A stretch of DNA of 64,000 nt, from NCBI GenBank assembly GCA_024291935.2, contig CM044313.1, positions 83,885,001 through 83,949,000 on the forward strand, written 5' to 3'. The position numbers were made by a program, and so were the translations under genes. The notes beneath the pieces were generated by a model. That model was not told where the DNA came from and made no database searches. It saw only the letters and a program-made list of their open reading frames with translations. The stretch comes from Okapia johnstoni. Lineage: Eukaryota > Chordata > Mammalia > Artiodactyla > Giraffidae. Shown here one piece after another: positions 10,185 to 21,876 of the stretch (its first letter is position 1; each line of letters opens with the position of its first letter).

Positions 10185-11379
10185 AAGACAAGAAGCTATT
10201 CAGTTTATTTTATGATATTAATATTCCCACTATCAAAAGTAGATAAAAATAGCATAGAAACTATAAGAATAGAGGAAAACACATAAGTTAACTTTAATCA
10301 AGCAAGCAAGCAACAAAATAATTCTAAAACCCATGAGTCAATCTCAAGTATTCATGTGGAAGTGGACATCTTAAATAAAGCATTCTTAAAAGAAATATAT
10401 CATTGTATTAAAAAAAAAGACAGCCATGTTAGTTTTTCATCATGCCTTGCAATAACAAGATAGTTCAACATTAAAAAAGAATATCAAATGGAAAATATTT
10501 ATAATATGCTAAAGCAAAAACATATTAATTTCAGTTGAAGTGCCACAACATTTTTTGAAACTTAAACATGAATTTGGATGTGATTGTGTGTGTGTTGTTT
10601 GAGAAAGAAGAGAGACAGAGAGGGAAATATTCAGCAAAACTTATATGTAGTGAAAAAATAATATTAAAAGCAACTCAAATTAAATAACATAGGCATGATG
10701 ACTGCCCTCACTAATACTGTTAAATAATGAAATAGCCACTAGATTTCTGGTAAAATAAATGCTACACAAGAGAAATAAAAGTATAAAAACAAGAAAAGAA
10801 GAGACAAGTCTTTCATTATTTGTAGAAAATATAATAATCCATATGGAAAATGCAATAAAATCAATTGAGAAATATGAGAATTTAATGATAAAGCAGATAC
10901 AATATTTTTATAAATTTAATAGATTTATTAATCATCAACAAAAGTTTCTTCAAAATATAAGAGAAGGAAGTTTTCATCTGAAATAGCAAAATTATAAAAT
11001 ACACTGAAAGAGAACTAATATGATTATGCAGTACCCATATACAGAGAAATATAAAACTGTCTGAATGAAGTACTGTTCAACAAAATAAATTTCTGATGAA
11101 TTTAAGAAAGATAAACACGATATTTTATTAGAAAAAAAGTTGGAAAATCAGTTTAGAATAGCAAATTATAGCTATAGCTATGATAATAGCAAATGTCATC
11201 TTAGACACAATATGAAATGCAAAACAAAAGCAAAAGATATATTGATTAATATTGAATTTCTGAACCCAAAAGAAATATCATTTACAAATTTTAAAAAAGA
11301 TTTATAGGAAATATTTAAAATATTTATAACAAGTCAGAAAGAAAAGACACATATTTGAATAGAAAATGAAGAAAAGAAT
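10185..11379 (+). mobile_element. L1: Old L1 LINE, ORF2 region, sense
   Basis: CTATTCAGTTTATTTTATGA, then AGTAGATAAAAATAGCATAG-type text, then AGACAAGTCTTTCATTATTT and AAAATGCAATAAAATCAATTG parallel the L1 ORF2 segment after the reverse-transcriptase core. The reading frame is destroyed by stops and frameshifts and the tract is very A-rich. It is an L1M/HAL1-age fragment. Confidence 0.6.
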
Positions 11380-11993
11380 TGCTGTTGTTCGGCTATTCAG
11401 TCATGTCTGACTCTGCGACCCCATAGGCTACAGCACATCAGGCTTCCCTGTCTTTCACCAACTCCTGGAGCTTGCTCAAACTCATGTCCATTGAGTTGGT
11501 CATGGCATCTCATCCTCTATTGTCCCCTCTCCTCCTGCCTTCAATCATTCCCAGCATCAGGGTCTTTCCCAGTGAGTTGCCTCTACATATCAGGTGGCCA
11601 AAGTATTGGAGCTTCAGCTTCAGCATCTGTCCTTCCAATGAATATTCAGGGTTGATCCCTTTTAGGATTGACTTGTTTAATCTCCTTGCAGTCCAAGGGA
11701 CTCTCAATAGTCTTCTCCAACACCACAGTTTGAAAGCATCAATTCTTCGGCTCTCAGCCTTCTTTATGGAGTCACTCTCATATCCATACATGACTACTGG
11801 AAAAACCATAGCTTTGTTGGCAAAGTAATGTCTGCTCTGTAATATGCTGTCTGGGTTGGTCACAGCTTTTCTCCCAAGGAGCAAGTGTCTTTTAATTTCA
11901 TGGCTGCATTCACCATCCACAGTGATTTTGGAGACCAAGAAAATAAAGTCTTTCACTGTTTCCCATTGTTTCCCCACCTATTTGCCATGAAGT
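11380..11993 (-). mobile_element. BovB: BovB LINE, 3' end
   Basis: Reverse complement of the BovB 3' ~0.6 kb, from GCTATTCAGTCATGTCTGAC to CCACCTATTTGCCATGAAGT. Short repeats AAAGAAT at 11373-11379 and 11994-12000 may be its target-site duplication. A second BovB in the same orientation begins about 55 bp downstream. Confidence 0.93.
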
Positions 11994-12049
11994 AAAGAAT
12001 AAGAACTGACAGTTTACTAAGTAAGACATTTTAATCTCTAGTAATGGAT

Positions 12050-12707
12050 AGAAACTCTTTGTGACTCCATGGACTGCAGCACAGCAGGCTTTCCTGTCCT
12101 TCACCATCTACTGGAACTTGCTCAAACTCATGTCCATTAAGTTGGTGATGACTTCCAACCATCTCATCCTCTGTCACCCCTTTCTCCTCCTGCCTTCAAC
12201 CTCTTCTAGTATCGGTGTTTTTCTTTCCAGTAAGTTGGTTCTTTGCAACAGGTGGACAAAGTACTGAAGCTTCAGCTTCAGTATCAGTCTTTCCAAAGAA
12301 TATTCAGGCTAGTCTTTTCAAAACATCACAGTTTAAAGGCACCAATTCTTCGGTGCTCAGCCTTTTTAATTGTCCAACTCTCACATCTGTACATGACTAC
12401 TGGAAAAGCTATAGCTTTGACCATACAGACCTTTGCAGGCAAAGTAATTTCCCTGCTTTCTAATATGCTGTCTAAGTTTGTCATTGTTTTTCTTCCAAGG
12501 ACCTAGTGTCTTTTAATTTCATGGCTGCAGTCATCATCCACAGTGATTTTGCAGCCCAAGAGAATAAAATCTGTCACTGTTTCCGTTGTTTCCCCATCTA
12601 TTTGCCATGAAGTGATAGAACCAGATGCCATGATCTTCGTTTTTTTGAATGTTCAGTTTTAAGCCAGCTTTTTCACTCTCCTCTTTACCTTTATCAAGCG
12701 GCTCTTT
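12050..12707 (-). mobile_element. BovB: BovB LINE, 3' end
   Basis: Starts inside the terminal tail (GACTCCATGGACTGCAGCAC) and runs to TTTATCAAGCGGCTCTTTAA. It reaches about 0.1 kb further toward the reverse transcriptase than its neighbour. Many differences from the copy at 11380-11993 indicate two separate insertions rather than a recent tandem duplication. Confidence 0.93.
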
Positions 12708-12998
12708 AATTAAGGGAATTACAACTAAAATTAAGGAGTGCCCATATTTTGAAATCAGCATGACAAAAAATTGAAAGTTTGTGTATATATAAATAGCATT
12801 TGATATAAATGTTGGAGTGTAAATAGTTGAAGGCAGATTGGATGGCTCTTTAACAATACCTATTAAAATACCACATACTTGCAATACTACTACACTTCCA
12901 TGTATGTTCAAAGCAACTTTCACAAGAATGATGGTGACAGGGAGATTTGAAATAGTAAAAACTAAAATTTTAACAGATGTAGACATTCATCCATATGT
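12708..12998. other. Unique sequence
   Basis: No feature is recognised. Confidence 0.4.
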
Positions 12999-13180
12999 TG
13001 GGCTTCTTGGTGGCTCAGATGGTAAAGAATCTGCCTGCAATGGGGGAGACCTGAGTTTAATCCCTGGGTTGGAAAGATCCTCTTGAAAAGGGAATGGTGA
13101 CCCACCACACTAGTGTTCCCTGGAGAATTCCATGGATGTAGAGGAGCCCACAGTCCGTAGTCCCAAAGAGTTGATACAGC
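12999..13180 (+). mobile_element. Bov-tA: Bov-tA SINE
   Basis: GGGCTTCTTGGTGGCTCAGA opens the copy and CCCAAAGAGTTGATACAGC closes it. The final tail is shortened. Confidence 0.93.
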
Positions 13181-13871
13181 ATAATATTCATGGGAAATCA
13201 TCTTAGCCTGTACAAATTGACCATTTTTTAACAAAATTATCAATCATTTGAAAATATATTAATATTTAGTGTAAGAGTTGTAGATCCAGAAATGTTAGTG
13301 TATTGAACTGTATCTTGAAAACAAAAATCTTTATCTGGAAAATACTCTTATTTAAATATTTTACATATTTTATTATCAGACCAATAATTTAAAAAATAAT
13401 CTATAGTTAATAAGCATTGAAAATACTTAGTAAATATCATAAATGTAATTATATATATTAAAAATCAATTAAAATTCATTTTCAGTTAAAAAAATCTAAA
13501 TTGCTTCTGACATAATGTAAATGTCAAAAGACAGATTAAAATATATCTTGGTACAACTGGCTTCTGTACATTCAATATTAAGAACTGCACATAATACACA
13601 CAAACAGAAATGAAGCATAAATTTAAGTTAATTGTAATATTTAGGGAATTTGAGCTTCTCCTTAATTAAACCTTTCTAATGTCAAGACTTGTTTGGTTAG
13701 TTTATTTTCTCCCTACCTATTAAGCATCATTGAATATTTAAGATACGATTGAGGAATACTCAAAAAAGACAAAATGACGATGGTATGTTAAAAGGACTGA
13801 CTTGAAGAAGCTTCCAAAATAGCTAACATAATGCCAATTCTGCAAAAATATGCAAAACATACTTTTGGATT
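13181..13871. other. AT-rich unique sequence
   Basis: No feature is recognised. Confidence 0.4.
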
Positions 13872-14074
13872 GGGCTTCCCTGGTGGCTCAGATGGTAAAG
13901 AATCTTCCTGCAATGCAGGGGCCTGGGTTCAATCCCTGGGTTGGGAAGATCCCCTGGAAAAGGAAATGGCAACTCACTCCAATATTCTTGATTGGAGAAT
14001 CCCATGGGTAAAGGAGCCTGGTGGGCTACAGTCCATGGGGTCACAAAGAATCGGACATGACTGAGCAACTAACA
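13872..14074 (+). mobile_element. Bov-tA: Bov-tA SINE
   Basis: A well-preserved copy from GGGCTTCCCTGGTGGCTCAG to ATGACTGAGCAACTAACAC. Its tail grades directly into a CA microsatellite. Confidence 0.96.
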
Positions 14075-14100
14075 CACACACACACCACACACACACACAC
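14070..14100. repeat. (CA)n microsatellite
   Basis: CA dinucleotides with one interruption, continuous with the ACACAC tail of the preceding Bov-tA. Confidence 0.95.
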
Positions 14101-14199
14101 TTTAGATTATAACCCGAAGTAGAAAATAAATATTCATGAGTTTCTATTGATATAAATAAGTGATTGAATAATTGCGTGGAAGAGGTGACAATGTCAGGC

Positions 14200-14390
14200 G
14201 CAGACAAATTCCAAATGAATTATATAAGAACCTATCCCTCAAGGAAGTGAAGCTTAACTCTTCATCCCTTACATGTGGGTGGAACATAGTGATAGAACAA
14301 GCTGGTCATGGGATAAACTGGAGCTCTCTCAATCTGTACACATTTTCTGTAAATCCAAAACCATTCTAAAATGAAAAAATGTTTACTTAT
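14200..14390 (+). repeat. Possible old LTR-type repeat fragment
   Basis: CCTCAAGGAAGTGAAGCTTA with ACATGTGGGTGGAACATAGTG resembles the 5' part of MLT1-type LTRs. The TTTTCTGTAAATCCAAAACC end is also repeat-like. The assignment is weak. Confidence 0.3.
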
Positions 14391-15589
14391 AAAACGATGG
14401 AACATATAGGCATATTTTGAGGTCATCACCATTAGTGACTGAACAAAAACAACAACCATTTGAACATGAGTAAATCGGGCTATATAGCTCTCTTAGTAGA
14501 CACCGGTGTATGAGTACATATGATTAGGGGTGGAAATGCTTATGAATAACAGAAAATAATATGGTCATTTATTTTAAAGTATAAATCAGTTGTATTTGTT
14601 TTGAGGCTTATATATTTATGATAAAATATAAGTGAGGTGAGAGCTGTTTGTGGATTTGAGGACTTGATATCTGTTATTAATATCGTGACATTTTAGGGTC
14701 TACAAGCATTTACTCTTACTTTACCCATAGTTTAATCTCCCACTAAAGCTTGATGAATCTAGGAATTAAATTGATGTGTGTCAAATGCCCCACATCAGAC
14801 ACCATGAGCTTAGATACCTCATTAACCCAAGTAATTGTTCTGGCTACTAACAATGTTAGAGACTTTAGTTGCATCTGTCTGTACACTTGCTCTCCACTTC
14901 TGCAGGTCAAAACTCAGACCTACTTATTCTTATTAAAAATTCCACAGTGACAAAGAAGAGAAAGAGATTAAAAAATCATTGTTAGGAAATGATCTGTTAT
15001 TACTATCTGAATGTATAAACAGAAAACACACAATATTCCACTGGAGTGTATAATGGGTGTTGTCACTGAAAGGAAAGTGAGCCTTTCTCTATAACTATGA
15101 AGTCTGCCAGTATAAATTGGTTGTGTATGAAGATAGCTTGTATATGAAAAGTTTTTCATTCACTTACTTGCAGTTCAAAAAACATGAAAACTGAGTTTAA
15201 ATTATTAAAATTTAATACGAATCACATTATTTTCTCTCCAAACTTGTCCTCTTCTTTTTTACAGTTGTTGAACTGTGCAGTATTTAGGTATCTACTTGTA
15301 TACATATTTATAACAAATATGGGGGTATGAAAATATACTGACTTTTTAAAATAATTTTATTTATTTCATCCTTTTAATATAGAAAAATGACAATCATAAG
15401 AGAGGAAAAAATCTCACTTGAATTATCTCTCCTCTGTCTCTGTCCCTTTCAGCAGTTTTTGGGACAGTTGCAGAGTTAACGTATCTTTTGCACCTGTTAT
15501 GAAGTTGGTGTAGGAATGCTATAACTTCTGGGCCCAGAATATTTACATCTAACTGTAACTGCCTACTCCAGTGGTCTTTTGATTGTAGA
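14391..15589. other. Unique sequence
   Basis: No feature is recognised. Confidence 0.4.
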
Positions 15590-15975
15590 ATATGCATCTT
15601 GGGGTCTGAAGGCTTTATCTGAAACCCTCTCTCCCTCCAGGGTTACACTGCCATGCCAGGGAATTACACTCCCCAGGTATAGCATAAAATCCAAGAGGAA
15701 AAGGAGGCAGTCTATGAACACCCCACTTCCCTCTCCCTTTATTCCTAGGGTAGAAAAACTGAGGTATGATTGCATCCTTTCTCATAGTCTGTCCATGTGC
15801 TTACATTCTCTGTGGGTGCTGGCTTCCTGCCCTTTCCTATATCACCTCTCTACTGCTCTGAAATTGTTTCTGCATCTCTCAAAAAATAACACTTGCACTT
15901 TGATCTTTATCTGGGCTTCTACTTTTGAGGGAGCAGAGATTAAGGAAGATGGTCTGAGTGACTGTAGAAAAGAGA
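15590..15975 (+). repeat. Possible old LTR-like repeat
   Basis: This block is more GC-rich than its surroundings. Its end, CACTTGCACTTTGATCTTTA, recalls the 3' end of a common mammalian LTR. A 136-codon open frame overlaps it but has no recognisable domain. Family unknown. Confidence 0.25.
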
Positions 15976-17094
15976 ATAGAAGAGAGTGAGAAATGGTTTG
16001 GTTTTAAATATATAAAACCTTAAATCTGGGCAAATGTTGATGCAACCAATGGCAAAAGTAAACATTCACATAACACATATTTTCATGTCATGTGTCATTT
16101 GCTAAACTGCTATATCTAGGTAATTTCCTTAAATTACTCTAATACTTGAATATTTCATTATACTAGTAACATCATGTCAATTTCAACATAAGATATACTA
16201 TGTGGGAACAATTAAGTGATTTATTGCTTAGTTGTAGCACTAATTAAGCAAATTTTGTGTGTGTCACAATTAATGTTTTTAATACTTTTCTAACAGCATG
16301 ATTTTTGTTTTTATGATAAAAGCAATGCAAGCTTTGATGAGTAAACAACGGACCACAAGAATATCATTAACTGTTTCACCAAAGGGGCAAATTTTCTCGA
16401 AGGAGAAAGGAAGACAAAATATCAAATAGGTATGATATCAAATATTAAATAGTTCTCTTAGAACGTCCAAGGGAAGGACTCTCTATGAGCAATTAGTAAA
16501 TTAATTATATTAGTCACTGGAAAGTGGAGGACTTTATGATCCAGTGCAGCATAAAGGAAGATGTATTAAAGCAATAGGTTTCAGGTCACTCACTGTACTT
16601 ATTCATTATTTATTAAATATTTGCTAAACACAACTTTTGTGTGTTGCTGTTTTATATCATTGCAGTCTAATCTATAATTTGAAGTGTTTTTTTTAAACCT
16701 AGGGTTTATTGCCTTCTACTAAGTAAACTTTGAAATGACTACTAATCTCAGAAACTTCAAAGACCACTTATTGTACCATTGTAGAGAAGAGAGCAAGTTT
16801 CTCTCTCACATGTTGAGTGAAGGCTGTATTCTTTCTCAATTCTTGTTGTTGCAAGTTTATAACTTAAGCAGCCTGAGGTTCACAGAAGTTTGGAAAATAA
16901 TCATAGGGTTTGCTAAAGGATTATTTCAGACAGATCTAAAGGAGATAGTGTGATAGATGCAATATTTTATAATAACAATAAAGTTAATGATATTATGATA
17001 TATAATAATGGTTTCTGTTTTTTGGCAGTTATATTAGCTAGACTTCTTCAAGACCCTTTTATTAATTATTTAATTCTTGGACTAGCACTGTAAG
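15976..17094. other. AT-rich unique sequence
   Basis: No feature is recognised. Confidence 0.4.
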
Positions 17095-17230
17095 GTACTG
17101 CTTTTGACCATTTTGTATGTGTGGAAAATGAAGCCCAAAGCAGTAAACTAAAATTTCCAAGACTAAAGAGCAGGCCAAGGAAGTAACAGAAATACACAAG
17201 CATAGAATGCTAAAGCCCATACTTCTTAAT
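17095..17230 (+). repeat. MIR SINE fragment
   Basis: CCATTTTGTATGTGTGGAAA, AATGAAGCCCAAAGCAGTAA, AATTTCCAAGACTAAAGAGC and AATGCTAAAGCCCATACTTC follow the MIR core and tail in order. Confidence 0.65.
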
Positions 17231-18333
17231 AGTAAGCATGTATAAGTAATCATTTTGATGCTAAAACTGATTTTTAAATATGTATGCAGCACATTGGCAT
17301 ATTTCTGAGTAAATGATTAAAAAGCTCATAGCTGATACTCAAAAAATTCAGGATTTTATGAAGGAGACAATTTGTGTCCATATTGGTGATAGAAAAGACA
17401 AAGAAATATCTAAAATCATTTCTCTAACTTAATTAGCTTAACATTTTTCTCTCAGTGACATTTTCTTACCTGAAAATTTAGAATTTTTTTTGTCTCTAGT
17501 ATGTATTTGTGATGGAAAGTGGAGAGGGTGCAAGAATTTTTAAAGAAAAAAGCACATTAGTATGATTTTCCTACTTGGTTGTGGGAAGCATCTATCAAAA
17601 CTACTATCACAATATAAATTTATTCATTATAAATGTCTAAGTTGTGAATTGTGTGAAATAAGAACATCAGCTCCCTTCATTATAAAAATGATTTTTTATA
17701 CTTGGCAGCATGAAGTAGCTTTTTTTTCTTTTTCTGCTTCCTCTACATTTGCCGTCTAAACCAGATATTTAAACTCTTTTTTACTAAGACCATATTTATA
17801 TATAACTAACTTTATAATTCTTGTGTCATAGGGTGGTATTTATTCATCTTATTGTTTCTGTGTTCTTTAGCTCTCTAAAATTATTTTACATAATAGGTGA
17901 GTTTGTAAAAGTCTTTAGGATTGTATCATTTAATAGACATTTTTGTATATTCATTTATATTATTTTATCTTGGCTGATTCAATAATTCATTAGGGAGAGC
18001 TGTTTTTGGAGTTGCTATCACAGAGAGGAAAAATGACAGAATAATCACTCCTGACTAACAACTTTATTAACAACTATTCAATGAATTTAATCCTTTCTGG
18101 AATGCTGCCGCCATTTACTTCTTGGCATAGTGACATATTAGATTCTGCACCAGTAGTTCTCATGTACACCCAGAAATACTCTTCTAATTTTCAAAGCACT
18201 TGGGAAAATTTAGCATGAACTGACCAGAGATTCTACTATAAAAAGAAATAGGATATAACTTTAAAAGTTATGAGTCTATTATTAAAAGATAAAAGAAGCA
18301 AGAGAGAAACTCATGATGAACTAAAATATACTC
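17231..18333. other. AT-rich unique sequence
   Basis: No feature is recognised. Confidence 0.4.
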
Positions 18334-18343
18334 ATCAAACATT

Positions 18344-18671
18344 GTTGTTGTTATTCAGTCTCTAAGTTGTGTCTGACTCTTTGCAACCTCATGGACTGCA
18401 GAACACCCGACTCCTCTGTCCTCCACTATCTCCCGGGGTTTGTATAAAATCATGTCCATTGAATCTGTGATGCTATCTAATCATCTCATCCTCTCCCTCC
18501 TGCTTCTCCTTTTTCCTTCCATTTTTCCCAGCATAAGGGTCTTTTCCAATGAGCTGACTTTTCTCATCAGGTGTCCAAAGTTTTGCAGGTTCAGCTTCAG
18601 TATCAGTCCTTCCAGTGAATATTCAGGGTTGATTTCCTTTAGGATTGATCAGTTGATCTTCTTGCAGTCCG
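18344..18671 (-). mobile_element. BovB: BovB LINE, short 3' end
   Basis: Reverse complement of the last ~330 bp of BovB. The repeats ATCAAACATT at 18334-18343 and 18672-18681 flank it perfectly and mark the insertion. The TTGTTGTTGTTATT at its left is the complement of the BovB (AAC/AAT)n-like tail. Confidence 0.96.
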
Positions 18672-18681
18672 ATCAAACATT

Positions 18682-19668
18682 AGGCACTCTTAATTTTTAC
18701 CAATGAATATTGTTCATATAGAGACACTGAAAGAAAGATGTTAGTCTCCATTCAAAATACTAAGCTCTTCAAAAATGATTAAGAAGTGCTGATTCAAAAT
18801 TGAAATTTTCACTTGAGTTAGACAGTGTGTAGTTGTATGCCACTGAATTTGAGTCTACAGAAGTTTGTATGATATACAAATGATGAAACCATACTTTAAG
18901 TTTTATGTATTAAAACTTTGCCTAAGAAATATACTTAGTGAAGAAAATAAAAGCTGGATAAATAAAATGGAGTAGTAACTTTTAGATAATTTTTATTTAA
19001 CTTAAACTTTTTGTCAAGTATTATCAGCAAAGCAAAGTTGTCAATATGTTTAAAAATGTGTAAAATTTGACTTACCTCCTGGTTTAACTTGAGGATTTAT
19101 AAAAACTGACAAACAAAATGCAAGGAGTAGAAAATAAAAATGTCCTTAAAGAGGTACAAATACATTTTTATGCCTACTTAAATCTTTGAAATCAAACAGA
19201 ATTTAAATTAATTCACATATCTTTGCTAAGGCAAGATTGTATTTGGTTTTGGTGAACAAAAAGGCGTGTTCAATGAAGGCATTCATTTGGCCATGGATCT
19301 GAAATTAAGGTAGAATTCCAATAGGGAGAAATGGAAGAAAGAATATTCAAAGAAGAAAGATATTAGTATGACTCAATTCACCAAGTTTTGATGAGGCTTG
19401 GTGTATGTGTTGAAAAAAGTTTGGAAATTTTTAACTGCATTTCATGCCATAAATTTTGATACATTTACTTCCATTTTATTTTCAAGAAAATCTCCAGATT
19501 TGCTTTGTATTTCGCTTTTGATTCAACAGATCACTTTTTACTTACCAGTGTAAAGGGCTTTCGTTTTTCCAATATTATTAATGTTGTGTTTATTTCATTG
19601 TGCTGTTTATGTTACTTTGATACTTCCAGAACTATTAGGATGTGTTTTTGTGTGTGATCTAATATAAA
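18682..19668. other. AT-rich unique sequence
   Basis: No feature is recognised. Confidence 0.4.
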
Positions 19669-19669
19669 G

Positions 19670-19893
19670 GGGGCTTCCCTGGTGGCTCAGTGGTAAAGAA
19701 TCTGCCTGCCAATGCAGGAGATGCAGGTGATGTGGGTTCGACCCCTGGGTCAGGAAGATCTCCTGAAGCAGGAAATGGGAACCCACTCCAGTATTCTTGA
19801 CTAGGAAATCCCGTGGACAAAGGAACCTGGCGGGCTACAGCCCATGGGATTGCAAAACAGCTGGACATGACTTAGCGACTAAAGAACAACAAC
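19670..19893 (+). mobile_element. Bov-tA: Bov-tA SINE
   Basis: GGGGCTTCCCTGGTGGCTCA to GACTTAGCGACTAAAGAACA. The imperfect flanks CTAATATAAAG and CTAATGTAAGG probably represent the target-site duplication. Confidence 0.95.
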
Positions 19894-19960
19894 TAATGTA
19901 AGGGAAGTTCTTACTGTTCCATAAGCATTAGAAAAAGTGTATTTTCTTCAGCATTCTAAT

Positions 19961-19992
19961 ATATATATGTGTGTGTGTGTGTGTATGTATAT
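19961..19992. repeat. (AT)n(GT)n microsatellite
   Basis: ATATATAT followed by GTGTGTGTGTGTGTATGT. Confidence 0.9.
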
Positions 19993-20249
19993 GTCACATA
20001 CTTTAGATTGAGGGTTTTCCTTTTTTTTAATACCATCTACATTTAACCTTATGTTATCCACTTAATTGTAAGAAGTACCTTATAATCCCTGTAATCAGAG
20101 GGTTTCTATCTGTCTCCCCTTGCATTGCCTGTTATTCTGTTCTATGAAAGTTGTTGCTTCATTTTGGAGGCATAACTGTGAATCACTTTTTGTTTACCTT
20201 CTTCTAGCACATAATATGTATACAGAAATAAAACAGATCATAAGAATAT

Positions 20250-21260
20250 TGTTAAATTAGTTTTAACAACGTGAGTATGTTCATGTACTATGCAATCAGT
20301 GAAAACTAGACATCACTATCATCCAAGGAGCCCCTTGGCCCTTCCTAGTCACTAACCACTCCCTTTGGGTATACCAGCTTTGAAAATCAAGTGTAGCTTT
20401 TTCTATTTTTCAACTTCATATAAATAGAATTATGTCATTTTTCTCAACTAATATGATGTTTATAGGATTTGCCCATATTTCATACAGCAGTAATTTGTTT
20501 ATTGTCATTGGAGGTAGAACATTCCACTAATTTCTGGTATTGAGATGGACTGCTCAGATTCTCCTTCAGGGATGACTAGCTGCCCAGATATCAGGAGTAT
20601 TGTCTGCAAATGGCCTCCAGCTGTCATCTTCTACATGTTCTGTTTCAGTTGCAGAGGATTTTCTCCTGTATGCACTTCCTGGGACACATCTGGTTATGAG
20701 TGTGACAGATGTTACATAGTTTTAACTATTTCAGTCCAAGTTAGACAGCTGTGATGGACAATCTTCATGATCAAGATCCCTGCCTATTTCTCACTAGGGC
20801 TTTGTTGGTCCTGCATCAAAGTTCTATTTCTTCTTTCGATCAGTCAGTACCTCCTTTCTATCCTGAACTCTGAGCTCCATCTCAGAATCTTCCTCCAGAG
20901 AATTCAGTCTTTGATACCATTATAGGAGAAGACTATAGAAGGATGTTTTGGTTTTCTTCAATTATTGATTATTACTAGGAATATTCTAATAGGGTTGTTT
21001 TGAGTACATTTCTAGGTGTGGGATTGTTGGATAATGGAATATATTTTTGTTCAAGTTTAGTAAATGTATTCTTATTAAATGCCACACCAGTTTACTAGTG
21101 GTATATGAAAATTCCAGTCACTGAACTTCTTCACCAAATCTTGGTATTCTCAGTCATGTATATTTTATTCTTTTTAGTGAATGTGTAGTGGTATCTCACC
21201 GAGGTTTTTAACTGATATTTTTATAATGACTAGTGCAATTTCAGCACATTTTCAAATGTG
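20250..21260 (-). mobile_element. L1: Old L1 LINE, 3' part, antisense
   Basis: AACTTCATATAAATAGAATT, TTGCCCATATTTCATACAGC, AGTACATTTCTAGGTGTGGG and AATGTGTAGTGGTATCTCAC are L1M 3' antisense landmarks in order. The middle (about 20530-20985) does not fit L1 and is listed separately. Confidence 0.7.
20530..20985. repeat. Unidentified insert within old L1
   Basis: GC content rises and the L1 order is broken between GGTAGAACATTCCACTAA and ATATTCTAATAGGGTTGTTT. Text such as GGGATGACTAGCTGCCCAGA and TTTAACTATTTCAGTCCAAG suggests an old interspersed element that I cannot name. Confidence 0.35.
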
Positions 21261-21298
21261 TACTGAATGTGTACTGGATATTTGTGTACAAATATGTA

Positions 21299-21301
<3 letters not shown>

Positions 21302-21338
<37 letters not shown>
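21302..21338. repeat. (TG)n microsatellite
   Basis: About 18 TG units. It abuts the tail side of the minus-strand Bov-tA that follows, and is therefore probably an expanded SINE tail. Confidence 0.95.
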
Positions 21339-21541
21339 CAGTCATGTCTGACTGTTTGCAACCCCATAGACTGTAGTCCACCAGGCTTCTCTGTCCATGG
21401 GGTTTTCCAGGCAAGAAAACTGGAATATGTTGCCATTTCCTATTCTTGGGCTTCTTCCCAACCCAGGGATTGAATCCACATCACCTGCATCTCCTGCATT
21501 GGCAGGCGGATTCTTTACCATGAGTGCCACCTAGAAAGCCA
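21339..21541 (-). mobile_element. Bov-tA: Bov-tA SINE
   Basis: CTCAGTCATGTCTGACTGTT at left and GATTCTTTACCATGAGTGCC at right, in reverse orientation. It forms an inverted pair with the next copy, with only a few bases between. Confidence 0.94.
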
Positions 21542-21544
21542 TAT

Positions 21545-21748
21545 ATGGCTTCCCTGGGGCTCAGATGGTAAAGAATCTGCCTGCAATGTGGAAGACCTGG
21601 ATTCAATCCCTGGGTTTGGAAGATCCCCTGGAGGAGGGCATGGCAACCTACTCCAGTATTCTTGCCTGGAGAATCCTCATTGACAGAAAAGCCTGGTGAG
21701 CTACATTTCGTTGCATCTCAAAGAGTCAAACATGACAGCGATTAAGCA
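21545..21748 (+). mobile_element. Bov-tA: Bov-tA SINE
   Basis: GGCTTCCCTGGGGCTCAGAT to CAAAGAGTCAAACATGACAG. The tail is diverged. Confidence 0.93.
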
Positions 21749-21751
21749 CAG

Positions 21752-21838
21752 GGCTTCTCTGGTGGCTCAGACAGTAAAGAATCTGCGTGCAATGCAGTAT
21801 TCCTGGGTTTGATCCCTGGGCCAGGAAGATCCATTAAA
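21752..21838 (+). mobile_element. Bov-tA: Bov-tA SINE, 5' (head) fragment
   Basis: GGGCTTCTCTGGTGGCTCAG to GGGCCAGGAAGATCCATTA. Only the tRNA-like head is present. This is a 3'-truncated copy or a leftover of recombination, and is the third unit in a Bov cluster. Confidence 0.9.
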
Positions 21839-21876
21839 AGCCAAACTGGTAAGTAATGTGTGTATAGACACATTAT

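Noticed and set aside
11510..11977. A 155-codon minus-strand frame
   Set aside because: It is the decayed C-terminal end of the BovB ORF; the same text ([16 protein letters not shown]) recurs in the other BovB copies.
13831..14064. Open frames reading GFPGGSDGKESSCNAG-like or the reverse
   Set aside because: This text recurs wherever a Bov-tA lies and is simply the SINE translated.
15579..15989. A 136-codon plus-strand frame
   Set aside because: No domain, signal or codon pattern supports it. It overlaps a repeat-like block and is within chance length for 64 kb.
19670..19893. tRNA gene calls for the Bov-tA heads
   Set aside because: The heads (GGTGGCTCAG...GGTTCGA) look like tRNA A and B boxes but lack a cloverleaf and are standard SINE parts. 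Only 57766-57838 resembles a specific tRNA.
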